A DNA stretch of 64,000 nucleotides from Tetrapyrgos nigripes. Lineage: Eukaryota; Basidiomycota; Agaricomycetes; Agaricales; Campanellaceae. Each line of letters opens with the position of its first letter. The first letter of the stretch is position 1. Below the pieces are notes generated by a model, which was not told where the DNA came from, did no database searches, and saw only the letters and a list, made by a program, of their open reading frames with translations. This document shows positions 10,268 through 21,323 of the stretch, in pieces. Both the position numbers and the translations under genes were made by a program. The stretch spans positions 62,001 through 126,000 of the forward strand of contig JAACJM010000033.1 in the NCBI GenBank assembly GCA_013368315.1. The letters run 5' to 3'.

Positions 10268-12966
10268 CAGTACATTAGTTCATATCAAATAATATAATAA
10301 CGAATATTCGCCATAACGAATAGGATTTGGCCTTCTCCCATGTCGGGAGGCGGGGATATTCAGCAACCTGCCATCCGGAATAACGAATACAATGTTCAGT
10401 GGTAATATTCATTTTGGCGGGTGCCATTCTGCGTGGGATTTTGTTGACCTGAGGCCCAAATTGGTAAATTTTGAGGTCCTTTCCCTGTTTTAGGAGACAA
10501 TAAATATTCTAGATCATATTAAAATCGCATAGAGGTTCATTCTTGAGCTCGTAGCATCCATGGCTATTTCCTCCTCTACTAAAGTTCGCACTGTTCGCAC
10601 TAATCAAAAAAAACCAACCAAATTCAAGCCTCAAGGACCACACAAGTCCAACAACCAGCCACGAACCAGTGCTAAACCTACGCAGACTCGGCGCGAGAAC
10701 CTTACGCTCTTTGACTGGCTTCAGGTCCTGGACTACGTTGATGATCACCCTGACTTAACGCAGCCACAAATTGTACGGTACTGCGAGACCCGATCAGATA
10801 ACGAGGGAGGATCTTTGAAGTTTTCTCAAGGGACACTGTCAAAGAAGCTCAAACCTGAGGCCAAGGAAGAGCTTCGGCAATGTGCTCAGTCTCACCCAGA
10901 TGCTCTTTCTGGAAAACAAGCTAGAATTGTCACAAGGCCGGATGTAGAGAAGTGTTTGATTTTATGGGTTGAGGATATGGAGTGTCGTGGTGAGACAGTC
11001 TCAGGTCCTATGTTAGTTGAGAAGCGACAAAGGATTGAGGAAATGCTCGAGGTTCCAGATGAGCAGAGATTGACGGGAACAGGATGGATAACGTCTTTCA
11101 AAAAAGCGTGCGTTGTTCTGAATATGGTCATCTTAGTGAAATTAACTGTGAATCGGCATTTGTTATATAAGGTACCAAATGCGAGAGCGCCGCCGCCACG
11201 GAGAAGCTGGGTCAGTTGACCTTCGAGCTGTTGAGAAGGAGCGACAACATCTCCGTAAAGTACTCGCAAAGTTCAAACCAGAGGACAGATGGAATGGCGA
11301 TGAAACATCTTTCTTCCCCTCTCTTGCACCAGACCATGGACTTTGCATGAAGCAGCTGCCTGGCAAGAAGAAGAGCAAATTCCGCATTTCAGTCTTAGTT
11401 CTCACAAATGCGACAGGCACTGAGAAGCGTAAATTGCTCTTCATTGGTCGGTTTAGACGTCCTCGGTGTTTCAATAAAAAGGACCCTGCTCGCATGCGAC
11501 CACCTTTCGAATATCGCTTCAACAAGAAGGCTTGGATGACTGGAGTCATATTTGAGGAGTAAGTTTTTTGTTGGTTACTCTTACAAACTTTAATTGACAT
11601 GACGACAATTTCAATTTTCTACAGACATCTTCGAAAGCTTGATCTTGAGATGCGTCGCCAGAAGCGACACATCCTGCTGCTTTTAGACAACTTCTCAGGT
11701 CACTATGTCTCCTACCAACCGAAAAACATCACAATCCATTTTCTCTCACCAAATCTAACCTCTTATGTCCAACCTTGTGATGCTGGTATTATCTGCTGCC
11801 TCAAGGCTCATTATTGTCGACTCTTGTGCATGCGGGCTATGGAACAGGCTGAAGCAGGAGAAGATAATCTCTGGGAGATTGAGATCTTACTGGCTATGCG
11901 CATGCTCACAGAAGCTTGGAGTCTGGTTACCCCTCAAACTATCCGTAACTGCTGGAATCATACTGGGATCTGCCCCCCAGCACAGTCAGATGACTCGGAG
12001 GAGGAGTCTGAGTGCGAAGATGCTGATGCCGAGCCTTCAACTGATGACATCATTCTCCAGGAGGCATGGGACGTGATGGTGGAATATGCCTCCTCAGATA
12101 TGACCATGGATGAAGCAACTCAAAAACTCAAGTCTATTTATGGCGAGAGCTACAACCCCCAAGATTGGCATGGCCTGCTAAATGCAGTCAGTGAAGCAGA
12201 ACATGATGTCCAAAAAGCACTAGAGGCTGTTCATGAGCTCATGCTGAACTTCAATGACGAGATCGCATCACATTCCCACCCCATGGATATTGACAGCGAC
12301 GACGAGGAAATCATCATTGCGCCATCTGTAAAGGCAACTTCCTCTCGGAAACCAACTCATTCTACCTGCGCTCATCTCAAGGAAGCTGAGGATGAATTTA
12401 TGTCTTGGGTTCAACGCTTGCATGCAAAGGGAAAGCTTCGGGATGTCCTTGATCTTGACAGTTTACTTAATCCAGCTTTAGAGAGGGAGGATGGAGACTC
12501 GGAAGAGACTGCCAACTGGTCAGAGGGAGACAAGGGATTGCAGGAGATTGTTGAATACATTAGCAACAACGAGGCTAAGAAGGGAACTGCAGAAGACTCT
12601 GATAATGAAGAAGACGATTCTGAGGAAGAGAATGGCGGATTGCAGGTGGATTATAATGATGTGATGGCTGCTGCTCAGCTTCTTGAAAGGCTGTGTGAAA
12701 CTCGAGGTGATCTAGATAACGCTTTTGATCTGGAGCGTTGTCTAAGGAGGTTCCAAGGTGAGCTGCGTGCTGATGCAGAATCGCAAAAGCAGCAAGTTGG
12801 CATTGAACACTTTTTCTCGAAAGTATAATTAATGTATTCTGGATGTACATAGCAGTCCCAACAAAAAAAAATTCGATTTTATCATCTTTATACCATACTG
12901 AATAACCGTCATAACAAATAGCCTTGGTCCGTCTCCCAAGATTATTCGTTATGATGTATTTGACTG
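10268..12966 (+). mobile_element. pogo/Fot1-type DNA transposon
   Basis: The element begins 'CAGTACATTAG' and ends 'TTTGACTG', each next to TA, the usual pogo target. Both ends contain related motifs with 'CATAACGAATA' (10,310 on plus; 12,945 region on minus). The termini are diverged from each other, so the exact ends are approximate. It encodes an intact transposase and interrupts the surrounding TIR element. Confidence 0.65.
10560..12828 (+). CDS. pogo-type DDE transposase (intact)
   Basis: Spliced model: exons 10560-11107, 11172-11558 and 11625-12828, both introns phase 2, 712 residues with no internal stop. The N-terminal third is basic and carries a helix-turn-helix region with 'PQIVRYCETR' and a CENP-B-type second half ending 'GTGWITSFKKA'. 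The catalytic core shows 'WNGDETSFFP' (first Asp), 'LLLLDNFSGH' (second Asp) and 'QPCDAGIICCLKAHY' (third Asp), the DDD pattern of pogo/DDE_1 transposases. The C-terminal third is acidic ('DSEEESECED') and probably regulatory or a linker. The enzyme would bind the element ends and cut and paste it. Start chosen at the first ATG of the long frame. Intactness suggests a young insertion. Confidence 0.85.
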
Positions 12967-12972
12967 TATGCA

Positions 12973-13361
12973 AGGGGGTCTGGACCGGGAAATCCCGTAC
13001 CGGGGGTTGGTAGGTAGGTTCCTCTGGAGGAGGCAAAAATTTTTTTTTTGACCCCCCCAAAAATGCGCCTTAGAACAATTTTTCGCTCACTGTTGGCAGT
13101 AATACATGTTGTTCACAATGCATCTAAGGTCTGATAATACTGCTTTGACCACGTTGCAGTCAATTTTTCGTTGAAGGTTCCGCAAAGCTTCTGACTAGCA
13201 CAGCAGTTCAAATAATTTATGTAATCATAAGTCACATGCTATTGCTATATTAAGCAGGTAACCTACTATATAAGGAAGGTAAGGTAGGTAGGTTCCCTTG
13301 ATGGGGGGCGCAAATTTTTTTTCTGACCCCCGGTATAATTTAATTCTTTTTGAACCCCCTT
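12973..13361. repeat. Small element with near-matching GGGGGT ends and a direct repeat
   Basis: The left edge 'CAAGGGGGT' is mirrored by 'ACCCCCTTG' on the right, with 'ACCGGGGGT' inside both ends. A block of about 55 bp containing 'ggtaggtaggttcc' and a long T run occurs twice in direct orientation (near 13,005 and 13,285). No target duplication is evident. It may be a degenerate MITE next to the pogo element. Confidence 0.35.
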
Positions 13362-13434
13362 GAAAGTATGGCGCAGATCCAAAAAAGTCACGTAAAAGTT
13401 GCAAAAAGCCAGTTTGCCATTTTACTGATGTAGT

Positions 13435-13560
13435 GTTCATAACAAAGAGAAAGAAAGAAAGAATAATAAGACTGAACAAGATGAAGACAGCCGAGGCAAA
13501 AGCAAGAAAACAAGACCCTGGGGGAGCTAAGGAAGCATCCCCCGGGAAAGCGCTCCCTGG
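13435..13560 (-). pseudogene. Continuation of the inverted Snf1 fragment (copy A)
   Basis: Contains 'aaagaaagaataataagac' and 'gcaagaaaacaagaccctg', both also present at 58,350-58,430 directly next to the inverted C-terminal piece of copy C. In copy C it lies in a probable intron on the minus strand. Here it is separated from its partner at 8750-9003 by the TIR element. Confidence 0.55.
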
Positions 13561-13693
13561 CCCAAACTGATTATGATGTTGAAGAACAGCTTGAAGGACT
13601 AAGACTCAGAGCCTAGGCTACCGAGAGACGGCCTCCATGGACATTGCAGAGTCCAGACTCCCCCCAACATGTGACTAGACTACCCTGACCACG

Positions 13694-14023
13694 ATGGTGG
13701 CACAAGTGTTTCCAGCGTCCAAGCTGGGCGAGTACACTGCCATTGGTGATATTACTGAAGGCACCTTTGGAATTGTCAGAAGTGAGTAGTCTTTCCCCCT
13801 CCCCACTTCCCACTGACCCCCTGTTTTCCCCCCACTTCCCCCCACTTCCCCCCTCGACTTGTTTGTACCCCACAGTCACAAAGTCACCATGAAATACATC
13901 TCCAAAAACATCATCACCAGGGACAGAACCAAAACCTGAGTCTGTTGTGAATTCGAGTACATGCGAGCCCTCTGTAGGGGTCTATGCAGGGCCAGAGATT
14001 GATGTTTTGAATGAATCTATAGC
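13694..14023 (+). pseudogene. Snf1/AMPK-alpha-like kinase, N-terminal exons (copy A)
   Basis: Exon from an ATG at 13,694 reads 'LGEYTAIGDITEGTFG', the glycine-rich loop of an Snf1-type kinase, then a GTGAGT donor at about 13,782. The next exon (from about 13,876) gives 'HKVTMKYISKN' with the ATP-binding Lys, then 'EFEYMRAL', with an in-frame TGA between them. After that the gene jumps directly to 'VYAGPEIDV', a motif that lies about 130 residues later in an intact kinase, so the HRD and DFG parts are deleted. The KDZ element begins immediately after this. Snf1 is the energy-sensing kinase that controls glucose derepression; this copy cannot make an active enzyme. Confidence 0.8.
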
Positions 14024-14075
14024 AGCTTTACTTAGGTAAAGTTGAATCGGAGGACATTTAACTGAAGTTTTTCAG
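14024..14075 (+). repeat. Left terminal inverted repeat of the KDZ element
   Basis: Core 'aaagttgaatcggaggacat' followed by 'actgaagtttt'. It pairs with 30,955-31,007 with a handful of transitions (A/G, C/T). Confidence 0.75.
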
Positions 14076-14164
14076 GAAAACTTCAGTTTTCACTCAAGTT
14101 TGCTATACTCGACGTTGTACTACCTTTGATCAATAACACATTGTTATGCCTACAAAAAAACACT

Positions 14165-14545
14165 GAAGTCCAAACTTAAGTCTGTTCACCAACCTACGAA
14201 AAGTAAAACAAAAAATTAAGTTCATCTGATGCACAACATACCAATCTAAATGAAGAAAGAAATTGATTAAAAACTTAAGTGCACCTCAAAACACAAGAAA
14301 GAAAAAACTTAAGTAAAAACTCAATTCCACCTCAAAACACAAGAAAGAAAAACACTCAAGTCAAACTTAAGTCCACCTCAAAACACAAGCAGAAAAAACT
14401 CAAGTCGATCTCGAAACACAAGAAAGAAAAGAAAAACACTCAAGTTAAACTTAAGTCCACCTCAAAACACAAGAAGAAAGAAACTCAAGTCAAACTCAAG
14501 TCAACCTCAAAACACAAAGAACAAAAAACTTGACCATAACAAAGT
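14165..14545. repeat. Left subterminal repeats of the KDZ element
   Basis: A run of about eight units containing 'acttaagt' or 'actcaagt', then 'ccacctcaaaacacaagaa' and an A-rich spacer. ACTTAAGT is a palindrome. Comparable motifs recur at the right end, as expected for transposase binding sites near DNA transposon ends. The 84-codon frame spanning them is an accident of the repeat. Confidence 0.7.
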
Positions 14546-14580
14546 CCATTATAAGTCTCCGACACCAAGAACACAGTCGT

Positions 14581-17500
14581 TCATTGAGCGTTTTTCCTGG
14601 TCACAGTCCTGGTTCTCTTGCACGGTGGTTCTACTGGTTCCTCCAGTTCTTCATTGGGCAGCACAAGCACAATCGTCCAAAACTTTGATGATTTCGTGTT
14701 CTTGTATTTTCTCCCGCCAGAAGCAGTGCCTATGACAACCCCCTCCTTTTGGTTAACAACAGTCTCGTGCTTGTGCTTACTGACCTTCATGCCCATCTCC
14801 TCCTCTTGCTGGCTTGAGGCACTCTCTGCTGCCTTTCCTTTCCCTTTCTTTTTCTGCTTGACTACTGGCTCTCCCTCCTCCTCCTCATGCTGGCCCGAGG
14901 TGCTCTCTGCTGCTTTTCCTTTTCCTTTCCCTTTCTTTTTCTGCTTGACTACCAGTTCACCCTCCTCCTCATGCTGGCCCAAGGCACTCTCTGTTGTGAT
15001 TTGTTTCCCTTTCACCTTGTGTTCACCTCTTTGCTGTGGAACAGGTGGGTCCATCGATACCAGTGGAGCAAGTTTGGTGGGAGAGGGAAGGGTTACTGGA
15101 GTGTCAGTTTTGGAGGGGGAAGCTGGCTGTTCAACATCGTCACTGATGGAGGGAATGGTGTCAGCATTGGAGGCAGAAGCCGAGTCATCGAAAGGAATGT
15201 CGGATCAGTCTTGGAGGGATTAGCGAATTGCTCCAAATTGGGATGAGATAAAGTAAGGGGTGCTGGAGCGTCAGCCTTGGATGGAGAAGCCGAATGGTCA
15301 AAGTTGGCATTGGTCGAGGTAGAAGGTGTTGGATCATCAGCCTGTTCAAGGTTGGGACTAGGAGAGGAAAGGAGTGGCACAATTGGACTGGATAGAGCTG
15401 CAAGAGGTGGTTGACCCTTAAGGGTGCTGTTAGAGGAGAAAGAGGTTGAAGCTTTTTCCAGTGAAATGGACAAAGTAGCCGATGGACCCAATGAATGAAA
15501 TTTGGAAGGAGTGAGAGCAGAACTGGTAGACTGGGACACAAAGTAGTCCATCAGCACACTAACTTGATGGCTCTTCAAAGACTTGTCATTAGGATCGTTT
15601 AGAGACAGAGCCTTATGACAACTAAAGTCATAAAAGAGGTCGGGAGAGAGTGCAATCTCAGCATAAGGTGGACTCCCTTGACGCCCAGAAAAGCCTGCAA
15701 AGGTCCATATTCAATGATCAAAAAGCTGAGAAGAACATATCAAGTAACAAACTTACTCCATAATGCCTGCAAATAAGCTGAAAGAACAGCATGCTGCTCA
15801 ACAACTTGAACAGTCTCCAAATCCAACAGTGGAAACCTAGGTCTGCCGGTCGTGTCTGCAATGATTTCGATATTGGAATCACTGGTGATACGCTGTACAA
15901 ATTCACGGTAAATAACCCAAAACTAGCACTAATACATGTCTAAGTCACTCTTAAATGGATAATAAGGACTAGAGTGAGTCCCGAACTGCTAGTCAAAGTA
16001 CTAGGAATTAGGTGTATAATCTAAGGGATGTTAATGGGCAATACTTACAGATAAGAATAAGACTTGTTCAAAGTATTATAACAGATACATACTAGGGGAT
16101 ACAGCTATAGTAGCAGACCCACCTAACTACAAAGTCTACAAAGACTTAACAAACCTGCTATAGTGGCCTAATACCGCTTGTACGACTCAAGGGATAGAGA
16201 AGGAGGAGAAACGCCCCTATTCATGGGTACACATTGGCATTACAAACCCAGATCGAAGGCTTAGACCACTAGATCCAAAAGGACACGTCACCATCAGAGA
16301 ATTCAGCAGTGCACATCTACAGATGATTAGAATGGCAAACTGGCACAATATGTATATCAATAGAAAGCTAGAAAACATAGCTTTCAGATGGTACAAAGGG
16401 GATGAACTAGCGGCAACGATAATAAGTGTCTAAAGTGCTGCGAAGTTCACTAACGTAATAAGGTCCAAAGTAGAGGGATTACTGATTCGGGCATAAGTAT
16501 TACTGAAAGCAGTACTTACCGGAGATCACTACAGATTGGCGTCTTAAAGATAAGGGCAGTACTATCCTTTGCTATACTACGCTAGTTCGTAAGGCTTGAG
16601 CATTACTATTGAAGAGCTGGACTCAGATTAGCAGTGTACAAGTTTAACTAGCGGTATAAAGGGATAAGTATACATTCAAAGCTATAGAGAACAAAAGGAG
16701 GAGACTAGATACAAGGATACCCTAAACCCACAGGATTAGCGGTATTCTGAAGTGTAGTCATAACTGGAGCCATCTGAGTCAGGTAGGCTACAGCCATATG
16801 AGTAACAAGAGTGGGGCAAGGGACGGAGAAATCCCTACTACGAAAGTTAGGTAATATTCAAGTTTCCTGTATACCCTAATTAGAAGGTACCTACTAGATC
16901 CAGTAGTTACTACGCTCACAGACTAGTGGTTAGAGTAGATTTTCTGTTTTCTTTGATATATTTTAGCGGACATTGAAAAGAAATGTAAAACTGTATAGTT
17001 GTAGCTACGAGTAGTATAAAAGGACCAGGTATTACTAGTAGCTACCCAAGCAATGGACTGTAGAGTATCAGGATTCTCCCTATTTAGCGGTAGAGACTGA
17101 AACACAGACAAGAGCTTCTAAACAAACTTATCATACTCGCGTGGAGTCTAAACATACAGTGTTGGTTAAATCAGTGTTGAATATATTTATAACTTGTGTC
17201 CTCGAGACTTGGAAACTGTGTCTAAGGCATTGGCGCCTTCAAATAGAATTGAACTGGTTGAATTGATATTGTGTGTGTGCCTTCATGCATTTGTGTGTTT
17301 TGTGGCAATAGCCATTGTGTGTGCCTTCGTGCGAACCTTTACAAGAATCCCCCAAAAGATCTCTAAACTGTGGACTAAATTGTAGAGTATTCTACTTACT
17401 AGATACACTCGCAAAACAAACTATATAGGTTTTTCTGGTTGTGTTCTGTGTGCTAAGAGCACTTACTAGAGAAACAGCCTATTACCGGTAGTGGAGGACC

Positions 17501-18573
17501 TGGGTTGGATAAAGCTAAGAAAACAAGTAGAAGTGAGAATGCAACAACCTGTACTCACAGAGGGCTTCCGTGTACTTCTCCCAGACATCAAGGAACATGT
17601 CGCATTCGTCGGGGTACTCATCTGGGAACGACTTGTTCCCGGAATCCCAATGAGCATTGATGCTATTAAATAACGCTGCATTAAGTCATGTCTAATTTGT
17701 TTCAATGAAGTGGCCTCACCTTCCACTGGTAAACTCTCCATTTGGATTGCGAAATCCATAAACCAGCATCATCTTTGCCCTGCCTAAATGCCCATACTGG
17801 GACAAGCCCTTCAACGTCTCAAAGGTGCCAGAGACAAAGTCATCTTGATTTTTAATAGAGTAATTAGATCAACTCCACTCCAAAAGGCATAATAAACCTA
17901 CTGGGCAATATCCCAATGCTGCTTGGCCTTGTTCTCGTACAGAGCTTTGTTAGGTTCAGCCTCCCAAAGTTCCTTCAATGCCATCTTGAAGGTATCATCA
18001 CCCCCAAGGGTCGCTGCGTGACTTGTAATTCTTGCCTCGTGTTTGTTCTTGAAAACCAACCTCCCATCAATGACAGTGGTACCCAGCGCTTGGAAAAGTC
18101 AGGTGTAGTTACGCATACTCTTGATGCATCAGACCAGGTCATGGACATCACTGGTGGCAGGGCCATCTTGGTCCTCTCGTTCATCCTTGACTAACTGCTT
18201 CTTCATCTTGTCGCAAGCATTGGTGAACTGCTTCTTGATGGACTGGCACAAGCATATATCACTGTCAGTGGGAGGGCAATACTTTTTAAACATGAAAACT
18301 CACTTTGGCCCACTGCCTGTTGTTCTTTGTGTTGGATAATTTTCCATTGAAAGCTGCATGCTTCAGGATATCTTGCAGAGCCTTCTTCAGGAACTCATTC
18401 ATTGACTTCTTGTTTGGATGCAGAGCGAGGTACTTGATGACATGCTTAGTGATGATGGCCCTCTGATCCACGTTGAAAGGATCCTGAGTGTTTGCCCTGG
18501 GTTTTGAGCTGCTAGGTGTTGTCATCTGTGCAGTACCAGACTTGGTTGATTTCGAACTACAATCTTTAGCCAT
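14581..18573 (-). pseudogene. KDZ cargo gene 1, uncharacterised, decayed
   Basis: The start at 18,573 opens a Ser/Lys/Thr-rich N-terminus ('AKDCSSKSTKSG') then 'FNVDQRAIITKHVIKYLALH'. Further exons in order: 'ALGTTVIDGRLVFKNKHEAR' (about 18,080), 'GGDDTFKMALKELWEAEPNK', 'FPDEYPDECDMFLDVWEKY' (about 17,620), 'TGRPRFPLLDLETVQ' (about 15,840), 'IALSPDLFYDFSCHKALSL' (about 15,620), a Ser/Pro-rich linker (15,578-15,093), and a tail with two Lys-rich repeats 'KQKKKGKGKGKAAES'. I recall similar proteins beside KDZ transposases in Agaricomycetes, function unknown. Frame changes and stops occur between the pieces, and a foreign 1.5-kb block (about 15,907-17,460) interrupts it. The Lys-rich tail suggests nucleic-acid or nuclear localisation, which is only inference. 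Confidence 0.5.
15907..17460. mobile_element. Degenerate retroelement-like insertion in cargo gene 1
   Basis: This block splits cargo gene 1 and differs in composition: many TAG/TAA triplets and a high density of 'cta', 'gta' and 'act' words. A plus-strand stretch near 16,320-16,420 reads gag-like 'MANWHNMYINRKLENIAFRW' with 'YKGDELAATI'. No intact frame, LTR pair or target duplication could be defined. It is called mobile because it interrupts a reading frame that resumes on both sides. Confidence 0.35.
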
Positions 18574-18952
18574 TGCAAGCTGAAGTGTATGTAGGTGTAA
18601 GAGTGAAAAATGGTGGAGGAAGAAGAAAATAAGGATGGTGCAGAGGAAAGGCAACACATGAGTCAGGTTTTATTTTTCTCGCCAAAACTGGAACAATTGG
18701 ACTCACCAACATGGTGCATCAGTAGACGCAACTACAGCAAAAGTGGCACGTGAGTTTAGTTTTTTTGCCAAAACTGGAACAATAGACTCACCTCAAGTTA
18801 GATGCGACAAGGGCCAGTCCAAGCACATATCAAGGCCACAAATGGACCAGAGGTCACTCTATAAATACTACTATATTTGGTGTCCAAGATATACAAGCTG
18901 TAGAGTATGTTTGTTGTATGTGTAGCTGAAGCGTAATGTAATGATAATTGAT

Positions 18953-21036
18953 CAAGCTTCAAGAGCAAGAGGAACTGTCGCAGCACATCCAAACACATCA
19001 AAGAAACACTGGAGATAAATCTGTACAACTTTGCCTTCAAATGCCATAAGAACCAACTCGTCGTTACAATCCTTCTCCCAATAATCCATGAACTCTTGGT
19101 ACATGTCAGCCCCGGTCCGGTCCATCATCGTATCCCATAGGGTGAAGAGATAGGGTTTACGCCAAAGAGGTTTACAAGCAGCTAATCCTTCACACACATG
19201 AAACGTATCAGCAATTAAAAAATCACCATTGCCGTCCTCAAAAAGGCATTGAAGGAGTCTGGTGTGATGACTGCTGTCCTGACACTTTGAACTCTTCAGG
19301 ACACTGTCCAGAGCACTCAGCTCACATCGGAAATTGAGCTGCAAGATTTCCCAAAGCATCTCTTTAACCACCAGATCAGGAACGTCGTCATCCAACCCAA
19401 ACTCCTCTCCACCCCATGATACAGGCCCCAATGGAGCATCAGTGTCCAGTTCAATGCCACTCTCAGTGAGACAAGTCACAAGCAATTGGCAGACCTCAAG
19501 CTTACGCTCATCAGCACGGGTAGGTTTTGAGTGAGAGGTGGACTTGGTACGGCTCAAAATTTGACCACCAAGTAGCTGCTGCCACACATGGTTCGAGATC
19601 AGTGACAGTGAAGGCTTGGTCAAGCAGAAAATGAGGATATCACGGAATCGTAGCCAGTTTTTGATGTATACAATGGCCTTCTCTCTTGTCTGCACAGCAA
19701 CAAAGAGCTGCCAGTCTTGGGGTCATCAGGCAGATTGCTGTGATTGACTCTACCCAAACATATTTGCCAGGTGGAGGAGAAATGAGGAAAAAGTGGACTG
19801 GTAGGCAGGGAAAACTTGTCTCAGCCACTTCTAGGATACTTGGGTGCACAATTCTGGTCTGAAACAAACAGCATCAGCAAAGTAATGGTAGGTTACAACT
19901 GATAATAACTCACAGGGTTTCTTTTCGTTTTTTGTTGCCGGGGGTGGTACACATCACAAGACTCGATGATGGAGCCATATTGAGCTGTGTCTGACCATGG
20001 GATGCAAAGGGGCTGAAGGTCTTGAAGACGCCAGCAGTATCTTCACTGATGGCAGCATATTGGGTTATGAGATTGGGGATACCTTTGAAGATAATTGAGG
20101 AAATGAAGGGGCAATCACAATGGTTGAGGGTTTCTGGAGAGGTCAAAGTGTATAGGTTCTGGACTCAAACTTGAGGAACGTCATGGACTGGATGAATGAA
20201 CCAAAATGGTATACCAGCTCAAAAGAGCTGTGCCGCAATGTCAAGATCCAACACAAATGTTCCTATGAGGGATGAAGGAGAAGAGGCTGCAGTGGCTCAA
20301 CCCTCCATGTGAGGCTTGAAGGTACGACAGTACTCGATGAGCGACTGTAACTCCAGAAAGGTGCACTGAAGACTAACAACAGCAACCCTCATCTGGTGAT
20401 AGCTAGTAACAAGGCTCTCCAAATGGAGCAGTCATTCCAAAAGGAGTTGTTTGAACTGCTGAGCCAATTCCTTCTCGGTAGTGTTTTGGTGGGATTCAAG
20501 GAAGCAATCATAGACAGCTGAGAGACCCTGGACTGCCTTGCAGAACTCTTGACACCTCAACAACTGCAACTTGCCCAAACCTGTAGCCAGGCCCCACTTC
20601 TCTTCAACAAAAGAGTCCCAATCTGGCACCCACCACATAACTGAGTGCTCGTAGTCTCCTTCTGGCTTGGCTTGAATACAGGCGAGATAACCGAGAGTTG
20701 GGTACCAGTGTTGTGGCCAAAGGAGGAAGTCGTGTTCCCCATAGTGAAAGTCCTCCTGTAGTCTCATAGAGTCTACCTGGAGAGTAGGTCGCAGCACAGG
20801 AAGATTGTTGTAGGGTGTTGTTACAAAGAAACGCCCATTGCTAATGATGGCAGCAGAGGCAGCAATGTATGCATTGGCTGGGCCAGGACCTAAAGTAGAC
20901 ATGATCACAGGTCAGTATAAGCCTGAGAAAACATGAAGAACATACGAGGTTTGCGATGTAGTAGTATTTTGGGGTCTGCAGCTAGCTGTTCCACAGTGGG
21001 AGGGCCAGGAGTTGCTACTGAGGAAGGACCAGACAT
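18953..21036 (-). pseudogene. KDZ cargo gene 2, uncharacterised, with in-frame TGA codons
   Basis: Exon 1 from the ATG at 21,036 reads 'SGPSSVATPGPPTVEQLAAD'; after a short intron (about 20,940-20,895) the gene continues 'GPANAYIAASAAII'. The piece from 20,908 to about 19,910 stays in one frame for a kilobase, broken by exactly four in-frame TGA codons (20,432-20,434; 20,297-20,299; 20,219-20,221; 20,165-20,167) and no TAA or TAG. A last long exon (about 19,690-18,953) contains 'KEMLWEILQLNFRCELSALD' and ends 'FFDVFGCAATVPLALEA'. I recall this protein family near KDZ transposases in Agaricomycetes; it has no assigned function. The TGA pattern fits decay of CGA codons. Confidence 0.6.
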
Positions 21037-21323
21037 GTTGCGAGGTTGTCAATATCATGGATAAACACATGTCTTGATGAGGTAGCGCCGACACCCTCGC
21101 TACTCAAAGTACGCCATGTGGTTAGAGTTCACAGTCTATGTGACGTAGTGTCTGTGAGCAACTGACACATTAGTCAGAGTCGCAGGAAAGGGGTTGCAAG
21201 TAAATGAGGTAGAGGAAAGAAGAATAGGGAGGGCAGGGGTCAAGGACAGTGGAAAGGAAGGGCAGGGCCAAGAACGACTCATGGAGTCATGGGAGAAAGG
21301 GCGTTCGCCGTTGATTCCTGAGA

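Larger units (their letters stand above)
9004..13434. mobile_element. TIR element (TACATCAGTAAAA ends) hosting a pogo element
   Basis: Left end 'tacatcagtaaaacggcaaa' at about 9004 and the inverted end 'tttgccattttactgatgta' just before 13,435 match with one mismatch. The flanks on both sides belong to one sequence seen uninterrupted at 58,260-58,400, so this is an insertion. Inside the left part are repeated 'CTTTTCC' runs (9050-9210 and 10,170-10,260). Apart from the nested pogo element no coding gene was found, so it is probably non-autonomous. The target duplication is not clear; the superfamily is unassigned. Confidence 0.55.

Noticed and set aside
14279..14533. 84-codon Lys-rich frame at the left end of the KDZ element
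   Set aside because: It is produced by the A-rich subterminal repeats and has no counterpart at the right end.
18953..21036. UGA recoding (selenocysteine or Trp) as an explanation for four TGA codons
   Set aside because: TGA ends other apparently intact genes here, and no SECIS-like structure was recognised; loss of CGA codons is simpler.
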